NCBI GenBank assembly: GCA_964006375.1 | Contig: OZ023265.1 | Location: 171,747,943 to 171,811,942 of the forward strand | DNA from: Tillus elongatus | Lineage: Eukaryota; Arthropoda; Insecta; Coleoptera; Cleridae | DNA: 64,000 nucleotides | Direction: 5' to 3' | In this document: positions 1 through 14,555 of the stretch, one piece after another | Layout of the letters: each line of letters begins with the position of its first letter | Numbering within the stretch: the stretch's first letter is position 1 | The notes under the pieces: model-generated | The model's input: only the letters and a program-made list of their open reading frames with translations | Databases searched by the model: none | Told to the model about the DNA's origin: nothing | Program-made: the position numbers and the translations under genes

Positions 1-103
1 AAACATTTCAACTTTCCAAAATATATTGGATAGTGTCTGCTACGAGCATATACAGTTGTATTTATCATCGGCAATTCTCAACGGAAATTGCTTTATTGAG
101 TTT

Positions 104-350
104 ATGAAACTGATTCATTCACTTCACTGTCCAGGAAATTTGCATCTTTAACGTGCTCAACATCGTATTGGCACGGGACCGACGGCTTTACGCCCCCTGG
201 GATGGGCGGAACGTACAGATTACCTGGCTCAATCACAATGGCACAACCTCTGTTGATGTTACTGATTTGCTGAAAAGGAATGAGAGGGTAAACCCGGGAA
301 TCGAACCCAGTACCCTTAGATCCAGAGGCACGCGTTTTTTCCACTAGACC
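104..350 (-). mobile_element. tRNA-derived SINE copy 1 (3'-degenerate)
   Basis: Read on the minus strand, the right part (about 284-350) looks like a tRNA gene head: a box-A-like stretch containing GGTCTAGTGG and a box-B-like GGTTCGATTCC. A body follows that is shared with copies at 12688-13040 and 21171-21548, including a block matching GGGCGTAAAGCCGTCGGTCCCGTG. The distal body near 104-170 has diverged and the terminal (CA)n of the other copies is missing. The tRNA-like head joined to an unrelated body indicates a pol III SINE and not a functional tRNA gene. Confidence 0.75.
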
Positions 351-644
351 AACGTGGATCAAGATTTACTATTTACATTACCGTTTTCCTACTGCTTTCC
401 ATAAAATATGTCAAATATCGATTCATGTAGATGACGTCGTATTATCATTTATTTACATTATAAAAACATTTGTTCACCCCTTGATTTACTTCTTTATTTA
501 AAATGACACTTGGTAATATTTATCTTGGTAATATTCATCTGGCAACAGTGCACATCGTCGCGCGTTCAATTCTGCGTTCCGATTCTACCCGATTCTTTGT
601 TTACTCCTGAGGTGTCTACAACACATCTTTACCCCCTTTTTATT

Positions 645-2037
645 ATTTCTATGCCTCTGACTTTAATGCAAAGGTGACATTTTTTAAAGATACCTCATTT
701 TGTTTTTGGAAGAAAAGTCATTTTGCGTTTGCGTCGCGTTACACAACAAATAATGATCACAATACTTTTTGAAACACTACAATACATTTTGAAAATGGCG
801 ACCATCAGCTTCCACGCAAGCGTTGCACCTTTCAAGGACATTTATGTACAATCTGTTGAAGTTACCAGGCGTTGTTTGAATCTCTTGTACCGCAGCTAAA
901 ATACGTGATACCAGATCTTCTTCAGATGCAACAACAGCTGTTTTATAAACTTTTAATATGGCCCTATATAAAATCTAGTGGTGTTAAACCCGGATAGCGT
1001 GGTGGCCACATAACTGGTCCCCCTCGACCAATTGATCGTTCACGATACAGTTGGTTGATGTAGTTTCGGACAGTAAGCCAAAGTCGGCTGGTGCACCGTC
1101 AAGCCACATCTCTCGACGAATTCCTAATGGTATTTCTTCCAACAATTCGGGCAATTGAAACTTAACTTGTGCTGAAATTTAGTTAAGCGAATGGCGTGCG
1201 GATTTTTTTCGGTCAATATATGGCTATTATGGGAATTAAAAATGCCCGTGGAGATTGTGCTTGCAAGTGACAACACTGAACGAACCAACGCCAAAAGTAT
1301 ATTCGTGGGGGGAAATTGACCTGAGTTATTTCTTGAACACTTTTTACATGATAGGCCTGAAGCTGTTGCTCACACAAAATTTGCCAAACACTTACGTGGT
1401 TCACGCTCATGATGTGTGCAACGTTTCGACTGCTAACGGAGGGATTTTGTGTCTTATGAAGCACTTGTTCTCCAAACCTTTAAAATTCGACGATTTCTTC
1501 GAACTCTGCAGTTAACTTGATTTATTTTAAAAGTTCCTGTATCCTGCAATCTCTGAAAAACCGAACACCTTATGAGATAGGGTTGGATGACCTGGAAATT
1601 ATTCCATGTACAATCGACGAGCAGCCCTGCCATTGCAACGATCCTCGCCATAAATTAAAACCATGTTAGCAAAATCACGAGAGGTATGCTCATTCATGAT
1701 GTAACTCGTCAGTGTCATAATAAAAATAGAACCAAAATCAACACAATCTAACTATTAAACTGATATAAATACTTAACAAAATTAACTACAAAATTGTCAC
1801 GAATCAAACCCAAAGCACAATTTGACACGTAAACATTTATTAATAGCCAATTGTCAGAAATTAACCATGGCCAGCTATGTTAAAATGAATCATTTTTAAA
1901 TTTGAACTTGAGTTTTTACAATGTAAAATATCGTGGGTACTACGACGAAAACCTGAGATGACTTTTCGTCCCAAAACAAAACGAGGCATCTACAAAAAAA
2001 ATCACTTTTGCATTAAAGTCAGTGGCATAGAAATTAT
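645..2037 (-). mobile_element. Old mariner-like element with about 80-bp inverted repeats
   Basis: Sequence at about 645-728 and 1957-2037 forms an imperfect inverted repeat of roughly 80 bp; both arms contain the word CTTTAATGCAAA or its complement next to CTATGCC. Between the arms lies a decayed mariner-type transposase on the minus strand. The inverted repeats could be the element's own long terminal repeats or a flanking repeat pair. No clean TA duplication was identified. Confidence 0.6.
766..1670 (-). pseudogene. Mariner-type (DUF4817) transposase pseudogene
   Basis: On the minus strand, three frames together cover a mariner-like transposase. Near 1670-1560 is an N-terminal block with the pattern NGRAARRLY (DUF4817 helix-turn-helix). 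Near 1460-1290 is a second DNA-binding block containing RNVAHIMSVNHVSVWQIL. Near 1165-766 is the C-terminal catalytic half, with LPELLEEIPL, MWLDGAP (the second catalytic aspartate) and a tail resembling ADGRHFQNVL followed by a stop. The stretch that should carry the first catalytic aspartate is missing between about 1290 and 1165, and frameshifts and stops separate the blocks. It cannot encode an active transposase. The family is common in insects; the subfamily is inferred only from residue pattern. Confidence 0.75.
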
Positions 2038-2039
2038 CC

Positions 2040-5166
<3,127 letters not shown>

Positions 5167-5169
5167 TGG

Positions 5170-5403
5170 AATCTACGAATTTGGTTACCAGTATAACCTA
5201 TATATAGTAGAAACAATGTGCCCTGTTTCATCAAAATAACTTTGTTTGAAAATGTACATAAATTTCCGCAAGTAAGCTTAAAGTGTTCCCGAAAAAACTG
5301 GTTTTTGGTCAACCTTATCGGTTAATAGCAAATTGAGCTATTCAAATTTGAAGCATTTAATGAAAATTCGCTACCATAACGCACTTGCTGCGTCCCGAAT
5401 TTC
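5170..5403 (+). mobile_element. (TA)n-family repeat, terminal fragment
   Basis: The segment ends in the family's conserved terminus CATAACGCACTTGCTGCGTC preceded by AAAATTCGCTA. Its interior also matches the minus strand of 63012-63210, for example the shared words GTAGAAACAATGT and TTAATAGCAAAT. The left end of the family is absent; it is replaced by the TA/TG array and unrelated sequence. Confidence 0.8.
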
Positions 5404-5639
5404 TTTTCTTACAAACATGCACTAATTTCAATGGAAAATGAAAAAATGCAAGTGTTCAATTAAAAAAAAAAGAAAATTTGTATCACCAACGACTTATGGG
5501 CCAACCAGTGATTGTATAAATATTTTTTAAGATGTAGCTCAAGACATCCTATAATTAATGTATACAATCTTTTTTCGTATCTTGTATAATAACGGATATA
5601 TTGAACTTTATTGATTTTTTATGAAAATTCGACAAAAAT

Positions 5640-6179
5640 TATTTACCATTAAACGATAAACTCTATAGCTAAGACTACTGCCAAAGCATTAGAGGAATAG
5701 TCTATTTAAAATGAATTTTCTGGAAATATTTTAGTAAAATGAACGACAATGACGCTTGAAGCTAAGACTTCAGGCTTTGTAAAACATTCTTCTTGGGACA
5801 ATTTCTTTCTATAGCTCGTATTAGTTTCAGGTTCTTTGTCTAAATGTTGCCAATTTTGACGTTTTAAATCGCGACATTGGGGTTTTGAGGAAAGGCCTAA
5901 TTTGTTTTTCTTTAAATACATATAACTTTTTGTCTTTTAACCCACAGAGCTAAGTTTTGGTAGGTAATTTACCTATAATGATATAAGCGCGAACCAAATT
6001 GGATTTCCCTTACTCTGTTATTTCCGGAGATATAATTTTTTTTTCGAAAGAAAACACAAAACTTTCCGGGAAAACTTGGGCCGATTTTCCTGGCTAACGA
6101 ACTTATCCAAGCCACTTGCAAAATAAAGGTATTCACCAAATTTAATCAAAATCGGCCCATTATTTTTTGAGTTATCGGT

Positions 6180-6264
<85 letters not shown>

Positions 6265-6385
6265 AAAAAAACTTACCCCGGATATGTGTTCTAGGGGGTC
6301 TAATTAGCGCTCATTTGAAGAAATTGTTTCAAAATTCAAAAGTCGGGATCTCCTCATAAGTGATTTTTTTTAAAGAAAATTAACT
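5640..6385 (-). mobile_element. (TA)n-family repeat, reverse-oriented diverged copy
   Basis: Read on the minus strand, this copy has the hairpin-end block (about 6385-6270, with CCTAGAACACATATCCGGGG), a TA tract at 6183-6259, then the family's core phrase of GATAACTCAAAAAATAATGG and the TTTCCCGGAAAG block. The portion at 5640-5920 matches 61980-62230 in the opposite orientation, so these two loci share a longer, older variant of the family. Confidence 0.75.
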
Positions 6386-6439
6386 AAAAAATCGCTGTGC
6401 TGACTACTAGGATGTATGGTTCTAGTAAAATACAGCACC

Positions 6440-6560
6440 TCCTCGCTTTGATATCGGAGACCAAAACTTCTTAAATGCAGTTTTCCCGAACAATGGATTT
6501 GGTGTCGAGGAGAAATACAGTGGCTAGCTGGGTCGCCTGATTTAAACCCATGAAACATTT
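6440..6560 (+). pseudogene. Mariner transposase C-terminal fragment A
   Basis: The + strand reads PEQWIWCRGEIQWLAGSPDL then NP and a stop. This corresponds to the mariner block usually written as RWIGRRG..EWPARSPDLNPLDF, just before the third catalytic residue. Only this short block survives. It is followed 30-50 bp later by a second, better preserved copy of the same region. Confidence 0.6.
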
Positions 6561-6589
6561 TCTTATGACTTATCCTTTCAGTATTGCTG

Positions 6590-6895
6590 CTAGAGACTGT
6601 TTAAACCACCAGTATCTAAATAAATGGATTGGAAGGGGAAATAATTGCTCACAAGTTTCGCCTCCATGATCGCCACAACTCAACAAATGTGACTTCTTTC
6701 TTTGGGGAATGTTAAAAGAATTTGTGTATTCCTCGCCAATTACGCCTCGGGCCGAATTCTAGAATAGCATTACACATAAATACACACTCATTAGAAACAA
6801 TCAACAGTTGTTGGATAGAGACGACTTAAATTTTCGACGAAGAATAAATTTATGCCTGAGAGAGAACGGTGATCATTTTGAACAATTTCTGTAAT
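6590..6895 (+). pseudogene. Mariner transposase C-terminal fragment B
   Basis: The + strand reads NKWIGRG, then SP.LNKCDFFLWGMLKEFVYS (about 6690-6740), the block carrying the third catalytic aspartate of mariner transposases. A frameshift follows, and the reading frame then ends in INLCLRENGDHFEQFL plus a TAA stop at about 6893-6895, which is the usual mariner C-terminus. A stop interrupts the PPRSP-type motif. It is a dead C-terminal remnant. Its position next to fragment A suggests a local duplication or two nested relics. Confidence 0.7.
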
Positions 6896-6899
6896 TTAT

Positions 6900-7490
6900 C
6901 GGTGCTAATGTTATGTTATTTCTATTGTTTAAGTTGTTTGTTTTTCTATTAAATTATTCTTATTACAACTTTTTCCTGATTGTCAAGTCTGACGTTAAAT
7001 TTCATAGCCAACGTTTGAATTTCCGTTGATTTTAAATAACACAGCTCTAATACATGTATTTAGTTATTCAGAATTTTGTTGAAAACGACAGAGTTTTTGG
7101 GAAATTAATAAAAGTAATAAAAGTTTTAGAATTAAATTCCACATAAAATTAAATAATTTTTTTTTTAATCCGCCAATAGGTTAAAAAAATTCTGTCACAT
7201 TTCAAAGGTGAATCATCACTTACCAACCCTTTAAAATGCTTCAATTGAATTCTTATTACTGTCCATTATTGCCCTTGGTACACTCAAAACGTGTACCAAA
7301 TTTAATTATTCTAAGTTGAAGCATAACCGAGATATTGATTTTTTCCGAAATTAGAAACCCCATTTTGAAGACCTATAACTTCTCAGGGGTTGCAACTTAG
7401 TATAGGGGTAAGTTGCGTTAAATCACAATATTTTGGATTCTCCTACATGCCCCTGCTCTGTGTTGGTTCTTATGCGAAACACCCCGTATA
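6900..7490. other. Unassigned AT-rich sequence
   Basis: No coding or structural signal recognised. Confidence 0.45.
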
Positions 7491-7786
7491 ACAGGAAACA
7501 TAAACTTGTATACACCTATAATTATAATCGGCCAAAGTTGATCAAATTTAGCGAATATTTTTATTTTGAAAATAGTCTGGAGAAGTTACCAAGCTTGATC
7601 GGAACAGTTTTCCCGGAAAATGTATGTATCTTCAGCAATAACAAAGCATTTTAATGTCATTTGGTGCACGTTTACCTTGATTCAAATTCAGGTTTCTACC
7701 TGTAAGACAAATGGATTTAAGAGGTTTTGAAAGATTTTTATGAAAATTTACACCCATAACGCACTTGCTGCGTCAAGACTTTTTAA
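7490..7786 (+). mobile_element. (TA)n-family repeat, right-end fragment
   Basis: The segment contains the degraded core words TTTTCCCGGAAAAT and ends in CATAACGCACTTGCTGCGTC, the family's conserved terminus. The TA tract and hairpin end are missing. Confidence 0.75.
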
Positions 7787-7887
7787 ATTATTATATGGTA
7801 TTGATTTTATAATAAAATACACCAAATTTTAGACGAAACGAAGTGGATTTTTATTATTGACTTTTCGCGTAGCATTCTGTTTAAAGA

Positions 7888-7965
7888 AAAAATGAGATAG
7901 ATAGATAAATAAATAAACAAAGAAACAAACAAACAAACAAACAAATAAATCAATCAATCAACACA
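7888..7965. repeat. A/C-rich tetranucleotide microsatellite
   Basis: Imperfect run of AAAT, AAAC and CAAT tetranucleotides, with a pure AAAC core at about 7920-7945. Confidence 0.85.
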
Positions 7966-8160
7966 AACACTTGTTAGAAAAACAGAAACAGATTATTTAG
8001 CTCAGGTACATTGTTTCAGATTTTTACTCATATTCAATAAATTCGAAATAAAGTTATCCTATCTTAACGATTTTTATAAATTATGGCCCTTACATGTTCT
8101 TTAAATACTACCTTAATCATTGATTTTTGGTTTGATATTGACTTTTTTCTTATTTACCGA

Positions 8161-8434
8161 TTAATGTCTAATTGTTGGAATCTTTACATACCTTAACAAA
8201 GTATCAGATACGGACACATTATTATTCAAGTGCTCAACTTTGAGAAATGTCGCGATAAGTTTCATCCCTTCGCTGGAAATATATATGAGATCGGGTGAAA
8301 GTCGATTTTCCATTCTGTAGAAATGCTGAATTTCGCATCGCAAGTGTCAAATTCAGTGAACGTCTTACAGACCCTTTAGCCATACTGCCTTCTGTAACAT
8401 CGTCATTTATTTCTAGGGTCACTGAACACGACAA
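8161..8434 (-). other. Unrecognised open segment with a donor-like end
   Basis: On the minus strand, two overlapping frames are open for 60-66 codons and a canonical-looking splice donor (AAG followed by GTATGTAAAG) lies at about 8188. I do not recognise the peptide, and no partner exon or acceptor was identified. It could be a fragment of an old element or a chance ORF. It is listed because base composition is less AT-biased than around it. Confidence 0.2.
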
Positions 8435-8472
8435 TTCTGGTCACACGCGTGAAATTTACGTGATTCGTTTTT

Positions 8473-9524
<1,052 letters not shown>

Positions 9525-9595
9525 CCCGAGCTTTTTTTATGTCATTTAACATATTTCTAATGAAATAATAATATAAAAACTAAACAATAACAGGA

Positions 9596-10192
9596 ACATG
9601 AATATAAGCAAGGTATTAGTCAGCAGTTTCCTCTTCCGGACTCGCAAATCCTTTTCACCAGCTAATCTCTATACCTTATATACTTCACAAATAAGGCCAA
9701 ACCTCGAATACTGCTCCCACATCTGGGGTGCTGCTGCCGCTTCTACACTTGCTATCCTGGACTCCGTTCAGAAGAGAGCTATACGTCTCATTGGTGACCC
9801 TATTCTCACCCAAAGGCTGCCATCTCTTGCCCACCGACGTGTCATTGGTGACCTCTCTCTTTTATAGATATCTGCACGGGCACTGCTCAGAGGAGCTTTC
9901 TTCCATAGTTCCTCCACCTGCTGCCCCCAACAGATCTACCAGGGGAGTAGAGCGAATGCACCCTTTTACTATCCAGGTCACCAGACATAGAACATCTTGT
10001 TATGTCCGCTCTTTTGTCCCGAGGACTTCAAAGTTGTGGAATTCCTTGCCGGCGCATGTTTTTCCTTCTCCTCCGAACCTCCAAACCTTCAAGTCCAGAA
10101 TTAACAAGTTGCCTCTTTCGTCCTTGTCGACACCCACGGTACGATAGTATTTAGGTTGTAAGCCCTCGTGGTGTGTTGTTGAAATATAAAAG
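9596..10192 (+). pseudogene. Jockey/CR1-like LINE, 3' fragment (copy 1)
   Basis: A 5'-truncated copy of the C-terminal part of a LINE reverse transcriptase ORF. The first frame (to about 9867) reads SPANLYTLYTSQIRPNLEYC and then SVQKRAIRLIGDP. After a one-base frameshift near 9860 it continues to about 10147 with TSKLWNSLPAHVFPSPPNL, a typical end of such ORFs. The 3' tail, GTAAGCCCTCGTGGTGTGTT followed by A-rich sequence, is shared with the copy at 48027-48690. The polymerase catalytic motifs lie upstream of the truncation and are absent. Confidence 0.85.
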
Positions 10193-10561
10193 AAACTATT
10201 AATATTTTAAAAGAAACAAATGCGGCCATATACCGATTTTCAAGTATTGCAGTCTATAAATACCAGAATCAGTTGACGAAACATTTTTAGCTAAAATTTT
10301 AAAAAGCTTTGTGGATGTAATACTGTTAAAGAAAAAAGAACGAAAAGAAAAGAAGGATATATTGCCAAAACAGCATTTATATTAGCTTTTAGATAGTGTT
10401 TCGATTTCTTGATTATTATCAAGAATGTAAGAAATCAAAAATCACTGTAAAAGAGGCAGCATATGTTTTCTTTCATTTTATGTACAACCCAAAAAGTTGC
10501 TTGTATTTTTGAGATATGCTCAAGAGAACTATTAATTCAAAATATTCTTAGTTAGCTTATT

Positions 10562-10693
10562 AGTGAATTTTTATTAAAAAAAAAAAGTCACTAATAGAGA
10601 GGTATCGATGGTGAGACTTTGCAAAAATTTTGCAAATGAGCGCGAACTAGGACCCCTAGAACCCATATCCGGGGTCAGTTTCAGTTTTTATAT

Positions 10694-10775
<82 letters not shown>

Positions 10776-10999
10776 CTCTTTATTATAGGCCGAGCTTTCG
10801 GAAAAAATTTTTACATTCTCAAGGCTATAATGTGAGTTCTAATTATTAATTGACAAACATAAAAAAACCTTTTTTAAAATTTGACTTTAGTTTAGTAGAA
10901 CTCACATTATATCCTTGAGAATAGAATAAATTTTTCCGAAAGCTCGGCCTATAATAAAGAGTTTTATTTTGCAACTGACGGCTTTCCCACAATTGTTTG

Positions 11000-11083
<84 letters not shown>

Positions 11084-11480
11084 CCAACCGATAACTCAAA
11101 AAATAATTAATCTATTTTGATGAAACTCGGCAAGTACCTTTCTTTTATTAATGGCTTGGATAAAATTACAAAGTTATTTTAATGAAATTTAATGGATATG
11201 TTTCCTTGCGAAAGACCTTCCTACGCACCAAAATTCAACTTTCAAAGTTTATAAAAAATTGAGTTATTCAAATTTTTAGTTTTTTTTTAGAAAAAAAAAT
11301 TTCTCCGAAAATTTCAGTTATTTTAATGAAATTTGGTGAATACGTTGCCTTACTACATACCCAAACCTTACTACATACCAAAATTGAACTTTCTAAGTTT
11401 ATAGGAAATTGAGTTATTCAAATTTGAAACATTTAATAAAAATTCACTACCATAACGCACTTGCTGCGTCCCGAACTTTC
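10562..11480 (+). mobile_element. (TA)n-family element with nested foldback
   Basis: The left hairpin region is at about 10562-10600, the GAGCGCGAACTAGGACCCCT block at about 10637-10656, and two TA tracts at 10697-10773 and 11003-11059. A (TATG)n run follows at 11058-11083, then the core phrase CCGATAACTCAAAAAATAAT, and the terminus CATAACGCACTTGCTGCGTC ends at about 11471. The TA tract is split by a foldback insertion at 10774-10963. Confidence 0.8.
10774..10963. mobile_element. Foldback MITE nested in a TA microsatellite
   Basis: Two arms of about 67 bp (10774-10842 and 10896-10963) are near-perfect inverted repeats beginning AACTCTTTATTATAGGCCGA and enclosing about 53 bp. The element sits beside the TA tract of a larger repeat. 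A TA target would be consistent with a Tc1/mariner-mobilised MITE. Confidence 0.85.
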
Positions 11481-11483
11481 TAT

Positions 11484-12685
11484 TTTATTTTATGGATATT
11501 CCTCTAGTTGACCACAAAAGAATTATTAAAAAAACTAATTCAAAGTGCACCTTCGATTTATATCAGATTTATTTCTGTTTAGATATTGGATCTCTCATGG
11601 CTGTGTTTGATTCAATAACGACGTTGTAAAACTACGCTTGGACACTTTATACAGCCCATAAATAAGCACCAATGGTATTTTTATTTAGAGCGCATATTTG
11701 GATGTTAGAACAGTGCTAAACATGTTTTATATGTTTAATAAAACAGGTTAAACGCCAAAAAACAACATTAAAATTTTACGACTTAATCATATGATTCTGT
11801 GAGTAATATTGTCACCGTATAGGTAATAAATATATTAATGAGCGCGATTGAAAAACAATTATCTTGTTGTAGACGATAGTAAAACTTTAATTAGCAATAT
11901 TATCATTTAAACAGTTAAAAACACTAAAATTTTATCTGGTTTCATAGATTCTGTACTGAAGAATGAAGGTTTTTACGAGTATTTAGTTGAAAGAAATAAA
12001 AATATTGATACAAAAGTGAGATTTAGGCTTATGGCTATTGTGGAAACGTTGCAGGAAGTTACGACAGTAGGAGGAGCAAAATTTAGAAAAAATTCAAAAA
12101 GTTTTTACATTACGTAAAAGCGTTTTGACAGATGGCAACGCAGCAAGTGTGTACTGTAGCGGATTTAGTAAAAAACCATATTTAAAATAATAAAGCTTCT
12201 CTATAGGCAACGTAGATACCATCTGCCTTCAAAATAACTTGCATTATTTTGAAAGATGCAAAAACTTGGATTTTTCAGGAAAAACTGCTTGCAGTACTCT
12301 TCATGTCTTCAGAATACGTTTTTTGTCAACGTGGCTAGGAAACTTTTAATTGGAAAATGCTATTCTCTTGAATTTTCTTAACAAAAAATGTTTTAAAAGC
12401 AGTTGCAACACATTCTTCGTTATAATAGTTTTCAGATCATATTTTATTTACCGCAGAGTGGGCGTCTGTCCAAACAAATTGATGACTATTCCTGTCAAAA
12501 TCGCATCATCGTTAGTCTTTGTTTTTATGACTTTTATACAAGATTACCTAAATTATGCCGTGACATAATCGCTTTTCTAATGAAGAAATGCGCAAACGAA
12601 TTTTAATGGACGTAATGCGTACAATCGGAATCTGTGCTAATAAGCATTCAAACAGAAAACAGCTGGATCACAAACCATTTAAAAG
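11484..12685. other. Unassigned sequence
   Basis: No recognisable gene. A frame around 11950-12115 (+) is open for about 50 codons and includes RFRLMAIVETLQEV, which I do not recognise. At 12350-12606 two overlapping short frames have no identifiable motif. Confidence 0.4.
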
Positions 12686-12687
12686 AG

Positions 12688-13040
12688 TCTCGATGGTAAG
12701 AACGTGTGCCTCTGAACCCCAGGGTACTAGGTTCGGTTCCCAGAGTTCCCCTATCACTTTTTCAGTACATACTGTAAAATTAACATCACCCGAGGTTGTC
12801 ATATTGTGTTTGAGCAAATTGAATGTCTGCACGTTTCACCCTCGGGAGGGGGCGTAAAGCCGTCGGTCTCGTGTCCGTAGCGATGTTGAGCACATCAAAA
12901 ATCTCTACTCTCCTGGCAGAAAGGCACGGATTCAGAAAAAATCCAGGATAGTGAGGTGAAACTGCTCCCTGGCATCGATGATTGGCCATAGTCGCGGAAA
13001 TAAACCAACGTACGGGAAACAAAACACACACACACACAAA
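12688..13040 (+). mobile_element. tRNA-derived SINE copy 2
   Basis: A tRNA-like head (12688-12760, ending in the box-B-like GGTTCGGTTCC) is followed by a body with GGGGGCGTAAAGCCGTCGGT, then the tail word ATTGGCCATAGTCGCGGAAA and a short (CA)n at 13024-13038. It is co-linear with 21171-21548 over its whole length and has no internal deletion. Confidence 0.88.
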
Positions 13041-13503
<463 letters not shown>

Positions 13504-13548
13504 AGCCGGCCGTTATGCAAACTTCTGAAGTTTGCATAATGGCCGGCT
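13504..13548. repeat. 22-bp-arm hairpin
   Basis: AGCCGGCCGTTATGCAAACT and the opposing AGTTTGCATAATGGCCGGCT form an almost perfect palindrome with one mismatch and nearly no loop, immediately after the GA tract. Confidence 0.9.
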
Positions 13549-13729
13549 GTTCTTTCTTATAATTAAATCGCCGTTTATATTGATAGGGCGTTTTTTGGGA
13601 ATCGATTTGTGGCATATTCAGATGTAGTGTTGTTGGACCTCTGGTGAAATAGATAAAGTTTCAGCCTGGTGATTCCTTTGTATTTCCCTTCTTCTTTCGT
13701 ATTTCGACTTCAATTTTCAAGAATTGGAA

Positions 13730-13780
13730 AATTTAGCCCTGAAGATGGCTGTCCAAACGGCCGGAACGCGTAGGGAAACT
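13730..13780 (+). other. Penelope-like 3' motif (hammerhead-related)
   Basis: The stretch has CCTGAAGATGGCTGTCC, then a short loop, then ACGGCCGGAACGCGTAGG. The layout CTGANGA, a GC-rich stem, then GAA(A)CGCG is common near the 3' end of Penelope-like elements and relates to their hammerhead-type ribozyme motif. Here the GAAA box reads GGAAC. No Penelope coding sequence was identified beside it. Confidence 0.45.
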
Positions 13781-13799
13781 TAATAAATTTTGCTGTCCG

Positions 13800-14555
13800 G
13801 AGACAAGCCTTTCATTTAAATTTTAATAAAAAAAAGTTAAAGTTTAGCTTTTGTCTCAGTAACTCTATTGTGTAAATAATTTTGTTATTTTTAATAGTTT
13901 GCAATATCAAAATTTATTGTCATATTTTTATACAATGTAGTTTAAATCTATTTATAGAAACGTTGAAAGTAATAAATAAAATAGTTGGAATGGCAAAGTA
14001 AATTTTGGAGTAGAGCTATTAATCTAGCTTTTGTGGAAGGGTTATAAACTTCAGAATAAAGTTAAGTCCTCAATATAACTATTGAATTATAACATCTAAA
14101 AATGACACAAAAGGACCTATATACACTGCTTTATACATTCAAATAAAAACAATTCCCTGTTATTACAGAATTGATAAAAATGACCGAAATACGTTGAGCT
14201 TTTAATTACTGTCTCAATGTTTATATTAAGGCTTACAGAAGGGAAGATTTAAATGTAATCTACCCAATTAGAAAAGATTTAGAAAGAAAACAAAATTTAG
14301 CCTCCAAAACATGTAGTTCAAATTCGATAATTCCCTAAAAGTCTGAAATGGCCCCTTTTAGTTTTTAATTGACGTTTAGCTTAGAAAAGAGACGAAAGTC
14401 CGGTCTCTAAGCGTATCGTAAGTTAACGAACCTGCAGTTGTTGACTTCTTTCTGAATTTTATGGGCTCTGTGAACTTGGCAATTGTGTAGCACAAAATTT
14501 TTGGGCTTCTTTTGGCATCGTCACAACGTGTGGAAGTATCGCATCGGCGACAAAA
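13800..14555. other. Unassigned AT-rich sequence
   Basis: No coding or structural signal recognised. Confidence 0.45.

Noticed and set aside
280..350. Possible functional tRNA gene
   Set aside because: The same tRNA-like head occurs in front of a shared non-tRNA body at several loci, so it is a SINE promoter.
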